64,000 bases of DNA, taken from positions 16,244,173 through 16,308,172 of the forward strand of contig NC_057793.1 in NCBI RefSeq assembly GCF_014905175.1, read 5' to 3'. Positions 39,983 through 51,716 of this stretch are shown here, piece by piece. Source of the stretch: Aphidius gifuensis (lineage: Eukaryota > Arthropoda > Insecta > Hymenoptera > Braconidae). Position numbers and translations under genes: made by a program. Under the pieces are notes generated by a model. The model did not search any database. It had not been told where the DNA came from and was given only the letters and a program-made list of their open reading frames with translations. Within the stretch, counting starts at the first letter, position 1, and every line of letters begins with the position of its first letter.

Positions 39983-41166
39983 CCCTGGTAGAAATTCTGT
40001 CCCATACATAGCTAATGATTAGCTATTTCTATTAGATTCAAACTCACAGTTAGCTGATTCTTAGACTAATATTTAGGCGATTATGAGGGATAAATGTAAG
40101 CGGTATCTTCCAATTGGATAGATATCTTTATTAGACTCATTTTTAGCTAACAGTTAGTTTTAATATGAGCATGTAAATAGCTAAATGTTAGGTATTTACG
40201 AGTTCACCCATAGGTTTAATAATAATAATCACAATAATAATGATAATTTTTTTTTTTATTTTGCAATAGTACAAATTTACAATATTTCACTTGATTTTTC
40301 GCTGCATTTTATATCAGTTTTATTCCAAGAGAATCACCAGTAGCTCAATAGATTTTTTTTCGGAAGTCTTCCTTGTGATTTTAATTGAATAAAACTTCAT
40401 GGTGTTGGGTCTTTATTTCTAGATATTTTAAACCTAAACAATAGAAATCAACATTACCACAAAACTCAAAATAATAGTACTGTATTTAATATTTTATTTA
40501 CATTTCAATAAATGGCAAATAATTTTACTTTAAAAAAAAATATCACTATGGTAAATGATAGTGTACTTACAACATTTAACCTCAAAATTTTTCACTCAAA
40601 TAACTGCAAAAAAAATTTACAAAAAAACCAATTAAAAAAAATGAATATTTAATGGAATATTTACATCAAAATTTTACTTACTTTATTTTTTGATTTTTAA
40701 ATGAAATTAAATAATTTTGTTACGCCACTTTGTTGATTGTAAATTAAAAAAATAAATAATATTATTCACTGACAGTTGTACATTGAATCTAAGTTCTTGC
40801 AGTTCTTATACCCAGTCCACTGTAAGTCTCTAAATTTACTCCGGTGCCCTCTGGAGCATTAAAATAAAACGAATATGTAGCAGTAATCTTTACCTATGTA
40901 TTAGCTATTTTATGGGTGATATTTTAGATAAGAAATAGTCATCATGATTCTAATTACAGAGGGCGCTCAGAATAAAATGAATCTAATCGTTGACTCTAAC
41001 AATTACCTACTTATTACCTATTTTGTTAGAAACGAAAATTTTTCTATTGTAGATGGCTATTTATTAGCTGTTAAATGCCTACTTATATTGTATCTACTTT
41101 TTAGCCATTAAAATTAGCTAACGATTGGATTGAAACTAATTGAATCACACAGAATTCTACCAGAGG
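39983..41166. mobile_element. candidate non-autonomous DNA element, 1.18 kb
   Basis: The ends CCCTGGTAGAAATTCTGT and ACAGAATTCTACCAGAGG are inverted repeats of about 17 bases. The inner parts of both arms are rich in TAGCTA/TTAGCTA motifs (40010-40200 and 40900-41120). No open frame of note. I cannot find a clear target duplication. Confidence 0.6.
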
Positions 41167-41813
41167 TGTTTATTAATTATTAAAAAATAAACCATTTTAT
41201 AATTTCCATGTGTTTCACCGTATTTTTATTTAGATTTATTAATAAAATAAAAAGAATAAACTTTTTTAGAAGAGGTTAGGAACACACTTGATTTCCAATA
41301 AATATTCGTGTCATCTGGCGGGAAAACCTGCTGTACACTACAGTAAGTTCTGGCGTAAAGTATACCATTAACTCAAGACTCCCGAAAATTCCGTTAGACT
41401 GCAGTAAAAAATTTAGATGAAATATAATAATAATCATTATAATAAGTGGGAATTAGTCGCTTTAATGGCGTCGGTTATGATTTTTACGATACTACTACAG
41501 TAATATATGCTGCGGATTTCTCTCGGTGTAGAAATGAAATTTTTCTTCCATATTTCTTATGTTTTGAATTTTTTGGAGAATTAAAAATACATAATACACG
41601 GCTGACTAGTATGAAACAAAATAATTTTTAAAACAAAAATTTGATAATGACAGCTTACAAAAAATATAAACACAACAACTGATATTCTAAAATTTCGACA
41701 ATGATTCTAATAAACGTTAATTTACCAGTTTTTCTACATAAATAAACTGCTGAGAAAATCATAGTCTCATTTTAATTTTCTGCCACAACCAACTTAACCA
41801 CGAACACAAGATT
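41167..41813. other. AT-rich spacer, nothing recognised
   Basis: It contains 'ctgtacactacagtaagttctgg' near 41332 and a short open frame (41446-41631) with no features I can support. It separates two elements with inverted ends. Confidence 0.4.
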
Positions 41814-43019
41814 TACACTGAGAAAAAAAAATAACAATTTTTACTATGCTAGCAGGGTAATCGTCGGGTAAAACTCGATTTTGGGGTTTTTTCATGTTCT
41901 GATATATAAAAATTATTGTTTAGATTATATAAATTACTTTGCAGCACAGTAAAAATTGGGATATGCCAGGGTAGTATTTATTGGTATAACAAATATTGAT
42001 AAGCTTAATACAATTATTACAGTTTTATTCAAATAAAATACTGAGCTTTGGATAATTTTTATTGTGCTGAACACTAAACATTACTCTGCAGCATGGTAAA
42101 ATTCAACCCTCGGTAATCTTCGGCGCTGTTCGATAATTATCGTGTCAGGCTTTTGTTATTTTTGTTATTGTGAGACGCACATTTAGGTATTTGTACGTCC
42201 AACGGTCTAACGGCCTCCGTAATTATACATAATATTGATATTAATTAATTCAAGTGAATAAAAAAGTGCAGTTATCTAAGAAAAATCTACGACTTAATTT
42301 GAGTACTTTTACTCGCTAATTATTTATAGATATCACTAGTGAAATGGAAGTGTGAACATAATTTGTGTGCAGTTTTCATTTGTTTATCGTGAATTTGATA
42401 GCAGTGAGGATGGTCTCAATTTTTATATTATAAACAATATTTTAATGGAAACATCCACACAATATTATTTTATAACAAAAAAATTATTAGCTGTATTTTT
42501 AAATGAACACACCGAGCATTATGAAGTTAATAAAAAAATTTTGTCGTGAAAAATTTAGATTTGAATAAAATATATAATTATAAGTTAACATATATAACAC
42601 AAACACCAAATACAGAATTTATTGTTAAAAATTGGATATAAAAAAAAATACATTAAATAAAAATTTTATTTTGAGTATCGTTATTTAATTTCCCTTTCAT
42701 TTATTTTTTAAGCAATATTTAAAAAAAGATAATATATTTGGAATTTTTATTAATTCAAATAATAAAAATTGTTGGTAATACATCAAACTTTACTTATCGA
42801 CACTATATTTTTTAGTGTGTATGTATAGTTAAAATTACTGTGCTTGGCATGGTAATTTTTGTCCAGCCGAAATACAAAATTAAATGGCACGAAGGGTAAA
42901 AATTATTGTTCCCATTGTAATATATGTTAAACTTACAAAATACCCGGCCTTTACTACGCAGCACAGTAATTTTTATTTGATTTTAGTTGTAAAAATTGTT
43001 ATTTTTTTTTCTCAGTGTA
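41814..43019. mobile_element. MITE-like element with TACACTGAGAAAAAAAAA ends
   Basis: Starts TACACTGAGAAAAAAAAATA and ends with its inverse, the match reaching AACAATTTTTAC (about 31 bases). Internally, GCAGCACAGTAAAAATT-type motifs repeat at 41941-41955, 42090 and 42958-42972. A 65-codon frame at 42352-42549 is probably chance. The length of 1206 bp and the lack of a transposase suggest a non-autonomous element. Confidence 0.75.
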
Positions 43020-44691
43020 TATCAGCAAAAATATTTTCTTTCTTCGCATGGTGTTATAAAAAAAATATTTGATAAAAATTCAAAGCGCCATAATAAAAGA
43101 TTAAGGCAGAACGGTACGTATCATATCAACCAAAAGTTTCGTCCCTAAGCTCTATTTTTTGCCTGTCCCAAAAGCAGTCGCTGACGTGAAAACTTTTGAT
43201 TTATTCTACCCACACAATTACAAAAAAATTCACACCTACACAACAATAGCGATTTGGCAACGTTTGGTCTGAGTGAACATACGTTTGAGAAACGCAGTGG
43301 ATAATATACCATCAAATTTATCCAATGCGTAGTTGCAATATTTTTGTTGACAAAAAAAAAAAAAAAATTATTAATAAGAAAATAGTAACTGATAAAACTC
43401 AAACTGTCAATCTGTTCTAAATAACTTCATTTACTTATATTCACAAAAAAACACTATACAAAATAATTCCGGTCTACACTTTTTTTTACAATAACTACTG
43501 TTTTGAAGGGTCATTTTTTCATTACTCGTTACTCATAAGATTTTTATTATTCATTACTCATAAGAGCCCAAGTTAAATTTTTTTTTTATATAAACATTAT
43601 AACTTTTAAACTAAATCTGTAGGAGACTTGAGAGTTTGTTTTAATAGATTCATCATAATTTCAACTATCTGAAAAAACTATAAAAAAAGAAGTTTATAAT
43701 TTCCTTCAATGGGGGCCATTCTCCCTTGAATTATTTTTTTTTATCTTAGAATAAGTAGACTTAGAGTCCAAGGTTTTGAGTCCGAGCAGTTGTCACAATG
43801 AAAAAAAGAATAGTGTCATAAAGCAATAAACTTTCTGTCATAATTCAAGAAGCATACTTCTAATCATAGGATGAATGGTCTTGGATTATGACAATGTTGT
43901 CTTGAAGCAAGAATGTTTTTGTCATAATCCAAGAAGATAACTTCTTAAATTCGAGCAATTGTTTTATGGAACAAGACGGACATGTCATGGATTATGACAG
44001 AGACGCCTTGATTGAGGAAATTTTTTTTTTTTTCAAAATAACAAATGCTCTTCACAAGTCAAGAACATTTCGTTCATGATTCGAGAAAATTATTTGCAAG
44101 TTTCGTTCTTAGTTGTAAAATTTTTTTTTTCTATGTATATTTTATTAACAGGTATGGAAAACTGGTGGAAGAATAAGATAACTCATTGATAGACTATGAT
44201 TTCTAAGCAGTTTATTTATGTAAAAAAACCAGTAAATTAACGTTTATTAGAAATAGTAGAATGTTATTAGCTTGTATAATCAGCTTCTGCGCATAAGAAT
44301 AAGCAATAAAACGACATCTGTGAACATGATTCTGAGCCTCGTTATCATGAGCAATATTTAAATTGAACTTATCGTGGCAATTAAATGATTTTTTCTTGGA
44401 TTTTTTTTTGGTTCTTACATGATTGCGAGAGTTTTTATGGAGATCCCACTGACATTAAGACATATATTACGTGAATTTTTCTAAGCTTTTTAAAAATAAT
44501 ATTTTCGAAATTATCAATGTATGCGCACTTCCATAAAAATCGATTTTTAGAAGAAAAAGTGAACTTTAAATAGTTTAAAAATTTTTCGAAAAAAAAAAAA
44601 TATTTTTTTCGAAAAGCTGACCTTTTTTTACATAGAAAATGATTCATCATTGAATTTTTTTATTGCAAAAAATATTGAATAAAGTCGATTA
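43020..44691. other. no gene; palindromic GTCATAATCCAAG cluster
   Basis: At 43838-43940 CTTGGATTATGACA and its inverse TGTCATAATCCAAG alternate with related forms, giving several possible hairpins, with more copies to about 44000. The rest is AT-rich. A minus frame at 43145-43402 is unconvincing. Confidence 0.45.
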
Positions 44692-45139
44692 CACGACAAA
44701 ATAAATTTGACATAATATATCCAACATAATAAATCCGCCCAAAATAAATCACGAAAAAATAAATCGCGACAAAATAAATCGAGACAAAGAAAATCGCGAC
44801 AAAATAAATTGAAAAAAAATAAATCTAGACATAATAAATTTATTTAATATTAAATAAATAAATAAATAAAATAAAAAATTCTATCAAGAATTCCTTAAAA
44901 TTGTCTTTTAAAATTATAAATCAGCAGATATTTTCACTGTTGGGAAGGCTTCGCCCCCCCAAACCCCCACTCATGACCCGAAAATCACCCCCTCATTCAT
45001 GTAACAATTTTCTTATTTCAAATTTATTTTGTCGCGATTTATTTTTTCGCGATTTATTTTATCGCGATTTATTTTCTCCAAGTTTGTTTTGTCCGGATTT
45101 ATTTTGTCGGATTTATTTTGTAAAATTTATTTTGTCATG
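44692..45139. mobile_element. foldback element with 15-16-bp repeat arms
   Basis: The left arm (44692-44830) is a run of units like AAAATAAATCGCGAC. The right arm (about 45020-45139) is the inverse, units like GTCGCGATTTATTTT. The loop carries a C-rich stretch, 'ggcttcgccccccc'. Foldback elements with tandem-repeat arms are a known transposon style. No coding capacity. Confidence 0.75.
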
Positions 45140-46321
45140 TTACCATAAAGGGGTAGAAAATATAACTTGGCTACCAGTGCTGGGCCGGGCATTGGCCGCC
45201 AATATTCGCCTAATCATGGCTATTTATGCTTCGAAAAATAAAGTTATTTAATAAGAAAAACTGAAAGAAAAAGCGATGCACTGATTCAAAACTAATCTAT
45301 TTTAACTTCGATAGTACTAACAAGATAGTACAACAAACAATATATTCTCAAGAAAAATTCTTCACTTTACCTGGGCTTGAACTTGGGTCTCCTGCATGAC
45401 ATTCCTGAATCTAACTTACTTAACCACAACAGACATAGTAAAGATTGAATAATATTTTTTTTATTTAAACATTCAAGTGCTGGTCATCCATCGAAAGACG
45501 TGCAGTCTCTAGACCAGAGATTGGCATAATTTTTTAAATTTAAAATTTTGAACGAGACAGCAGAGACATTTTAAAGGTTAATCAAATGTGCAGATTTTAA
45601 TAAACCCTCGAAACTTCTCTGCAGTTGCACCCAAAATGTATATAATGAAAGTTCGATGTCAAAAACAAGTGGAGTAGTTTCATGGCGATGCGTTGGTCTC
45701 TTGAAATATCATTTTCATTGTGTTGCTAAAACTACAACTGCAACACATGATGGTAATTTTGTAATTCTTATATCTACTTCCAGGTATTTGTGTCTCCAAT
45801 AATTATTTTCTCTCTTTTTTTATTGCCCCGAATTAATAAAAATTATCTATCGAACGTTTTAAATATCCCAGTTAATTTTAATACAAGTCACCCCCCCTAA
45901 TAAAATTTCTCATAAAGATAAATTACAAAATATAAATACTTATACGAGAAAACTTTTATTAAATATCCGACCAATGAATAAAACCAATTCATGTAATATT
46001 AGTGTCCCGTAGGACACTTATGTTTCCGTTTTTCATGTGATTTCTTGTTATTTCGCGATAAAATGGAAAGTTCTGGATCGGATTGGCTTTTGAGATGCTG
46101 ATTTTGTTCGATTTTTTTTCCCAAAAACAATCATCATATTTTTTTTTTCATTATTGGGCCTTATTAGATTTAATATTCTCATTGTGTCAAAGGGCCCAAT
46201 TGTAAATATTGACCGATCGATTCCGGCAATGGCACAATCGACGACGCTTTGTCTGTAGATTTTACGATATTTTTTTCAGATTTTTCAGTCCTATATTTTT
46301 TCTTTATTAAATAAACAACAT
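45140..46321. other. no gene; one tRNA-like repeat
   Basis: AT-rich with a tRNA-like sequence on the minus strand at 45361-45440 (GTTCAAGCCC B-box-like, GTGGTTAAGTAAG D-arm-like, joined through AGGAGACC). Around 45620-45700 composition is more balanced but I find no gene. Confidence 0.45.
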
Positions 46322-48203
46322 ACACAGTAAAAAATAGTTGGTAAAATTAACAAATTCAAGTTGTTAATTTAGGTCCACCAACAAAACGTTTGTTAATTTA
46401 ACAAATATTTGTTTGTAAAATGAAATTTACAAACAGCTGTTTGTTAATTTAACAAATACTTTTTGTTAAATTTTTTTTTTTTTGTACGAGCAAAAAAATA
46501 AATGTATAATATTCATTTCTAATATTTTTTGATACGTAAATTTTATTATTTTTCATATAACCAAACAATGAAATGATGTACTCTGTACATATAAACATTC
46601 ATACAATTATTCTTTTATCAATTACAAAATTTACAAAAAATAATCTGTTACAATAACTAATTTTTTATCTATAGACTCGTTTATATTCCAACCTTTTGTA
46701 TAAGGTAGATTGATAACTTCATGTATACATAACTCAAAAGTATTTTCTACAATGTATCCTAAGCATGATGGTGAAATACTTTCTGTCTTCCAACTTAGAC
46801 AAATTATATAAAACTTTAAATTATGTGAAAAAATCATAAGGATTTTCCCAAAAGTTTGAAAACTATTAGTAGTTGATGTACAAATAAATTTTTGTATTAT
46901 CAAATGTTCACCTCGAATATCAACACTATTACCTATAGAAATATAATTATTTGAATTTATATTTAATGTTTTGTTAATAATATTACAAAATTCACTTGAC
47001 TTTAAACTTATTATTTTTGTGTTGTTAATTTGTGGTTCGTCTCCAGAATATAATTTTCTATTATTCCATGATTGCAATACATTTTTAATGACGATTAGCC
47101 AGTGTATGTGCTATGTCTTTGACATTTTTCAACTTGTATACGAAACTTTTTAAAATTGTAAAACTAAATGTTGGAATTTTTCAAAGCAGAATCGGAAATT
47201 TACAATACCACAGTGTAAAAAAAAAATTTTAGAAAATTTTTTTGTAGCCGAATCCAAAAGTTTTTTTTTAATTTTACAAAAAGTTTCATAATATGATTTT
47301 CAATAAAAAAAATTGTAATTTGCCATAACCATTTTTGTGAACGTTACATAATAAAATCATAGTTATGACTTCAAGTGGGCTCGAACCAACATGCCTAACT
47401 ATCCTACCGATTACTAAACCTAACGCTATACCCGCTGCACCATCAGGGCGACTTGTGATTCAGACTTTTTTGAAGTATTTGTCGTGATTTTTCAAATAAA
47501 ATTATAAACAATCAATAATCAGATAAAATAATTATTAATAATAATTATATCAAGGACAAGAATAATAATAATTATAATTAGTATATAATTATTGTTGCTG
47601 TTTTATAAAATTGGCCGATTATATAATTTTTTTTTTTTAATAAACATTGACAGTAAATATTTCATTAATAATTTAAACTGTGCATTAAAAAATATTGCTT
47701 GAAAATTACAATATCCAAAACACGATTTTTTTAAATAGTACAAAAAAATACTTGCAACTTTTTAGACTGTGAAACTCCAAAAAGTTTTAGAAAAATTCAG
47801 ATATCTTTTAAAAAATTACAAAACGTAAATGTCTTAGTAAAAAACTTTTTAAAGAATTACAAATATAATGGGACTTTAATTTTCAAATCGACTATGGAGT
47901 TTTACAAACTATTTTGCGAAATCACAAAATTGGGAAAATTACGATATTGTTATTGAAAATTTACAAACATAATGGAAATTCAATTTTCAAATCTATGGGA
48001 ACTTTACAAACTATTTGGAAAAATTGCAATAGTTAGTAGAAATACAATATTTTCTTGTAATTTCATGAAAATTTACCATATCTTGTACTAAAATTACCAA
48101 CTTTGAATTGTAATTCGACATTACAATAGAAAATTTGGAGTTTTGCCATGCAACGGTATTGAAAAAGAATTGCAAATTTACCAACATTTTTAACAGTTTT
48201 GTT
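46322..48203. mobile_element. candidate composite element with related inverted ends
   Basis: The left end (ACAGTAAAAAATAGTTGGTAAA, 46325) and the right end, read inversely (ACTGTTAAAAATGTTGGTAAA, near 48203), are similar. Inside are AT-rich arms built from repeated 'aaaattacaa' and 'tttaacaaa' sequences, a gene relic (46631-47077) and a tRNA-like sequence at 47368-47455 (minus; GGTTCGAGCCC B box, TGGTGCAGCGGGTATAGC D arm). The repeated arms at 47680-48150 contain 'ttttacaaactattt'-type units. Confidence 0.45.
46631..47077 (-). pseudogene. C-terminal relic of the zinc-finger transposase-like family
   Basis: A 148-codon minus-strand frame. Its layout matches the C-terminus of the 840-codon protein at 5689-8211: a polar stretch, then F-G-K-I (TFGKILMIF here, RFGKIKYLI there), a strand ending before a Tyr-x-Val-Glu (LGYIVENT versus QAYHVEES), a variable stretch, and a final hydrophobic strand (KLVIVTDYFL). 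The rest of the gene is missing on this side. Confidence 0.55.
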
Positions 48204-48255
48204 GATGATGAAATTTATCTTGAAATAAAAACTGAAGTGTATATAATAAAAGAAC

Positions 48256-48640
48256 CTATGAAAGAGTACTTGTAACCGGTACTTCCACGTAAGTATTGAT
48301 AACTTTATCGAACTTCTTATCTATTCTTATGCCAGGAGTTTTTGTAACTGATTCAATAATATGCCTTTGAAATATTTTATTTCGATTGTAATTAGTCATT
48401 ATATTTCCTAAAGCAAATTTGAATTTATTTGACAATTTTGAGCGTTCATTAGAGTCTAATACTAAATCATCTAGCAAGAATACTAAAATTTCAGGTATTT
48501 TTAATAAAATTGAATTGATAGAAGTATCAGCTAACCCTAATACATACATACTTTGAACGAAAACAAGAAATTTATCATTTTTAGTTTGTATTTTAATGCC
48601 TGCGATATCTCCTTCATCGTGTTTACTACTATACTATTCT
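48256..48640 (-). pseudogene. N-terminal-region relic of the same transposase-like family
   Basis: The minus strand reads from about 48640 through KFLVFVQSMYVLGLADTSINSILLKI and FKFALGNIMTNYNRN. This corresponds in style and position to the helical region of the 840-codon protein around residues 128-200 (TELYADPIIPRSLVQKV). Together with 46631-47077 it gives the same order on the same strand, so a single gene appears to have lost its middle, now occupied by repeat arms. Confidence 0.5.
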
Positions 48641-49124
48641 TGAATCTTTACCACTATTACTATCAACGATTTCCGAATATTATCCATTTCCAAAATATTA
48701 TCATTTCTTTTAGTTTCATTAAATGTCTTTAGAGTGAATAAATTTTATTAATACAAGGCAACGAAAAAAATACGAAAATAATTATTGGAGACACATATAA
48801 AAGGCTGGAGGTAAATATGAATTTTGTAAATTAATTGTGCGCGTGCGCGTGAAAACATATGGTGTTGCAATTAATGCGTTACAATTTACTTAAGTTATAA
48901 ATTTAACTTATAATATATATTAAAATAACGCTAATAAAAATCGATACATGTACAATAAAGTGCTTATATAACACCATTTTCAATAATAAATAATCACCTG
49001 TTGACACGATATAAATTGGAGTAAAAAATAAAAAACACCTAACCTGCAAATACCACGAGGAACTGTGAAATTAAAATAAATATAAACACAATTGTAATAT
49101 ATATAATATTATAATTATATAAAC
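48641..49124. other. AT-rich leader of the non-LTR element or flank
   Basis: It contains a GCGCGTGCGCGTG stretch at about 48838-48850, unusual for the region, and TATATAA-like sequence at 48965 and 49097-49120. The 5' untranslated region of the retrotransposon may begin here, but no boundary is visible. Confidence 0.35.
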
Positions 49125-50387
49125 ATGAGCCAGGGGACGGGTGACATTAAGTCAACCTGTAGACGGTGTAAAAATGAAATTAAAAATGAAAACAAACTGG
49201 TGAGATGTCAAGGTATCATGGATAATGGAAGACCATGTTACAAGGCATTTCACACAGGATGTGCGATTCTAGCTGATGAATCAGTACCAGGTGTCTATAA
49301 ATTGTGTTGCTCTGCTAGAAGTAGATCATCTTCTACTCAAGATTCTAATGAACACTTATCCTCTGGTGAATCAAATAAGGATAGTGATGAGGAAGCAAAT
49401 AACACCATACGAAATAATTTTCATGATAATCCTCAAGACAGTCAAATCATTAAAACAATGAAATCGTTATTCAATGAACAAGACATCAAAATTCAACACA
49501 ACCATGATGAAATTTTGACTAACATCAATACCGTAAACAAGGATATTATCAGTCTTAAAGGATCGATGGACCAGACGAATGCTAGGTTGACAAACTGTGA
49601 AAATAAAATAGAATTATTACAAATGCAAATGAATGAATGTGATAATAGAACTGAGGTAATTAATGCTAAAATAGAAAATTTAAAAAAACAAGAAAGTAGT
49701 CAGATAAAAGAAGATAAGGATGACATTCTGGAATTAAGTATCAATGAAATTAACTTGCAAAATAATAACAAAAAAAATATTTTGATACTTAACTTCCCTG
49801 ACTGTCAAACTAATGATAGTCAACCAAATGATTCACACAGAATTAAAGAGTTGATTGATACTATAATTTTAGATGAGGATAAAAAAAATACCATACAAAA
49901 TTATAAATTCTTTAGAATTGGAAAATATGTACCCGACATGATTTTTCCTAGACCAATAAAAATGATGTTCTCGAATACTGATCATGCATTATTTTTCAAA
50001 CAGGTTCTGTTGCAAGCCATAAAAGCATCAGAAACAGCCATGATAAAAAATCTATTCATTCGCCAAGACCTGACTCAACACCAGAGGAATATAAGACACA
50101 AACTTGCGACAGAATTTAAAATTCGTCGTCAAAATGGAGATCAACACTCAAAGATAATAATGAAAAATGGAGTACAAATGATTGTGCAAAAACACAAAGA
50201 TACTCACTCAATCAACAACAACAGACAGATGGAACCATACAGTCAACCAACAACATCAATGGGATTAGTAGTAACACATGCCACCAACCAACATCAATTC
50301 AATTTAACATTAATCATTCAGCCTCAAGTATACGAAAAAATAACAAAAAATGAATTGACGCATAGAAGGACGTCCGAGTTAACTTGA
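49125..50387 (+). CDS. non-LTR retrotransposon ORF1 protein with PHD-like finger
   Basis: 420 codons, intact. Residues 12-62 have a PHD-like Cys/His pattern (C12, C15, C28, C38, H43, C46, C61, C62). A Ser/Asp-rich linker follows, then a coiled coil at about 115-205 with heptad-like Leu/Ile/Met and Asn, and an RRM-like ORF1 domain at about 215-310 (NILILNFPDC, then FRIGK and RPIKMMFSN). PHD-RRM type ORF1 proteins are known in insect non-LTR elements; they bind element RNA. The last 15 or so codons run into the inserted repeat (from about 50341), so the natural C-terminus is probably lost. Confidence 0.85.
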   Translation: MSQGTGDIKSTCRRCKNEIKNENKLVRCQGIMDNGRPCYKAFHTGCAILADESVPGVYKLCCSARSRSSSTQDSNEHLSSGESNKDSDEEANNTIRNNFHDNPQDSQIIKTMKSLFNEQDIKIQHNHDEILTNINTVNKDIISLKGSMDQTNARLTNCENKIELLQMQMNECDNRTEVINAKIENLKKQESSQIKEDKDDILELSINEINLQNNNKKNILILNFPDCQTNDSQPNDSHRIKELIDTIILDEDKKNTIQNYKFFRIGKYVPDMIFPRPIKMMFSNTDHALFFKQVLLQAIKASETAMIKNLFIRQDLTQHQRNIRHKLATEFKIRRQNGDQHSKIIMKNGVQMIVQKHKDTHSINNNRQMEPYSQPTTSMGLVVTHATNQHQFNLTLIIQPQVYEKITKNELTHRRTSELT

Positions 50388-50763
50388 TGAAACTTAGAAA
50401 AAATGAGAAGTCCTGTGATCTAGTGATCAAGGCGTTTGCCCGGAAAGCAGAACTTTAGAAAAAATAACGAAGTTCCCTTGCCGGGAATCGAACCCGGGGC
50501 TTTTGCTTTCCGGGCAAACGCCTTGACCACTAGACCACAGGACTTCTTATTTTTTCTAAGTTTCATCAAGTTAACTCCGGCGTCCTTCTATGCGTCAATT
50601 CATTATTTGAAAAAAAAAACCAGAAACTTAGAAAAAGAAACGAAGTTCCCTTGCCGGGAATCGAACCCAGGGCTTTTGCTTTCCGGGCAAACGCCTTGAC
50701 CACTAGACCACAGGACTTCTTATTTTTTCTAAGTTTCATCAAGTTAACTCCGACGTCCTTCAA
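50341..50763. repeat. tRNA-like inverted repeat, three tRNA-like units
   Basis: A flank beginning TGAATTGACGCATAGAAGGACG at 50351 recurs inverted near 50579-50601. Two 69-base tRNA-like units on the minus strand (50474-50542 and 50647-50715) have D, anticodon and T arms and an acceptor with one mismatch (TCCTGTG against CAAGGGA). The anticodon loop is CCGGAAA, with C instead of the invariant U at position 33, and there is no CCA or extra arm. A partial copy on the plus strand (50411-50450) makes the whole unit palindromic. It is a tRNA-derived repeat that inserted into the retrotransposon. Confidence 0.75.
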
Positions 50764-50880
50764 TACAACACTATCATTAATAAAAATAGCAGGCTATTGG
50801 ACCTAGTGCTCTGTTCCTTGGAATGTGTAGTAACTGTGTCAATTGAATACCTAGTACCCTTGGTAACGTTTGTATTGCAA
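50764..50880 (+). pseudogene. end of the ORF2 endonuclease domain
   Basis: The frame beginning at 50763 reads NSRLLDLVLCSLECVVTVS and then LVPL, the LLDLVLS...PLVP pattern at the C-terminal end of APE-type endonucleases in non-LTR ORF2. The sequence then jumps within about 30 bases to the far end of the reverse transcriptase. Confidence 0.6.
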
Positions 50881-50897
50881 GGACACACTAATGCACT

Positions 50898-51557
50898 GAC
50901 CTAGGTGTTACTTTTACATCACAATTAAAGTTCAATCAACACATAGCCACCATTGTCTCATCAGCAAAACGTAAACTTGGCTTCTTATTTAGAATAAGTA
51001 AACAATTTAAAAATATTCAAACTTTATACAATCTTTATTACACCCTAGTGAGATCTAAAATTGAGTATGCAATTGTCATATGGGCTAATGTAAATAAAAC
51101 TAATGATAAACTTATTGAAAGTATACAGAGACTATTTGCTAAGTATGTAATATTTAGGACTTCTGGTAGATATCCTGAAAAGGGCTTTGACACTACTTTA
51201 TTATATAAAGAAACTAAGCTTCATTCATTAAAAGACAGACGTAAAATAATATGTACAAATTTTGATATCTCCATCAATAAAAATAAAATAAATTGTATAG
51301 AGCTTCTGAATGATATCTCAATTAAAATACCAATTAATCGTTCTAATAATTACCAACCATTGTACATGCAAAATATCATTAATAACTGTCACAATATTTC
51401 ACCTCTTAATTATATTATAAAATGTGTAAATAAAACTACAGATACAATATGTATGAAAACAAATTATACTTGTCATAGAATCGATTGGTTATGCACATAT
51501 AATTCATCAAATATAACAGTAAAACATTTACTAACACTTACAAATACACAAAATTAA
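50898..51557 (+). pseudogene. C-terminal part of non-LTR reverse transcriptase
   Basis: A 219-residue open frame starting DLGVTFTSQLKFNQHI, then the SSAKRKLGFLFR helix, LYNLYYTLVRSKIEYA and the thumb-like region. The pattern (LGV.F, ..H, ....A...LG....., .L...LVR..LEY) is typical of the segment after the YxDD motif; the YxDD itself is deleted. It ends with a normal stop. Confidence 0.85.
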
Positions 51558-51716
51558 ATAATGTAAAAAATGTAACTCTATATACACCATATGTAAAAAA
51601 TTCATGCTCAATTATTTGAGCATTTCTTGTGTCCAGAAAGAGAGAAATTATTTTTCTCAGGACTATATTTCAAATCAAATAAAATAAAAATAAAAAAATA
51701 AAATAAAATATAAAAA

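Larger units (their letters stand above)
49125..51716 (+). mobile_element. non-LTR retrotransposon with internal deletion
   Basis: ORF1, then the end of an endonuclease domain, then the C-terminal part of a reverse transcriptase, then a short 3' region and an A-rich tail (AATAAAATAAAAATAAAA, to about 51716). A 400-base tRNA-like inverted repeat sits between ORF1 and the ORF2 remnants. Most of ORF2 is missing. The style is that of Jockey/CR1-like elements. Confidence 0.85.

Noticed and set aside
50474..50715. Two functional tRNA genes
   Set aside because: The loop lacks U at position 33, the acceptor stem has a mismatch, and both copies sit in an inverted interspersed repeat.
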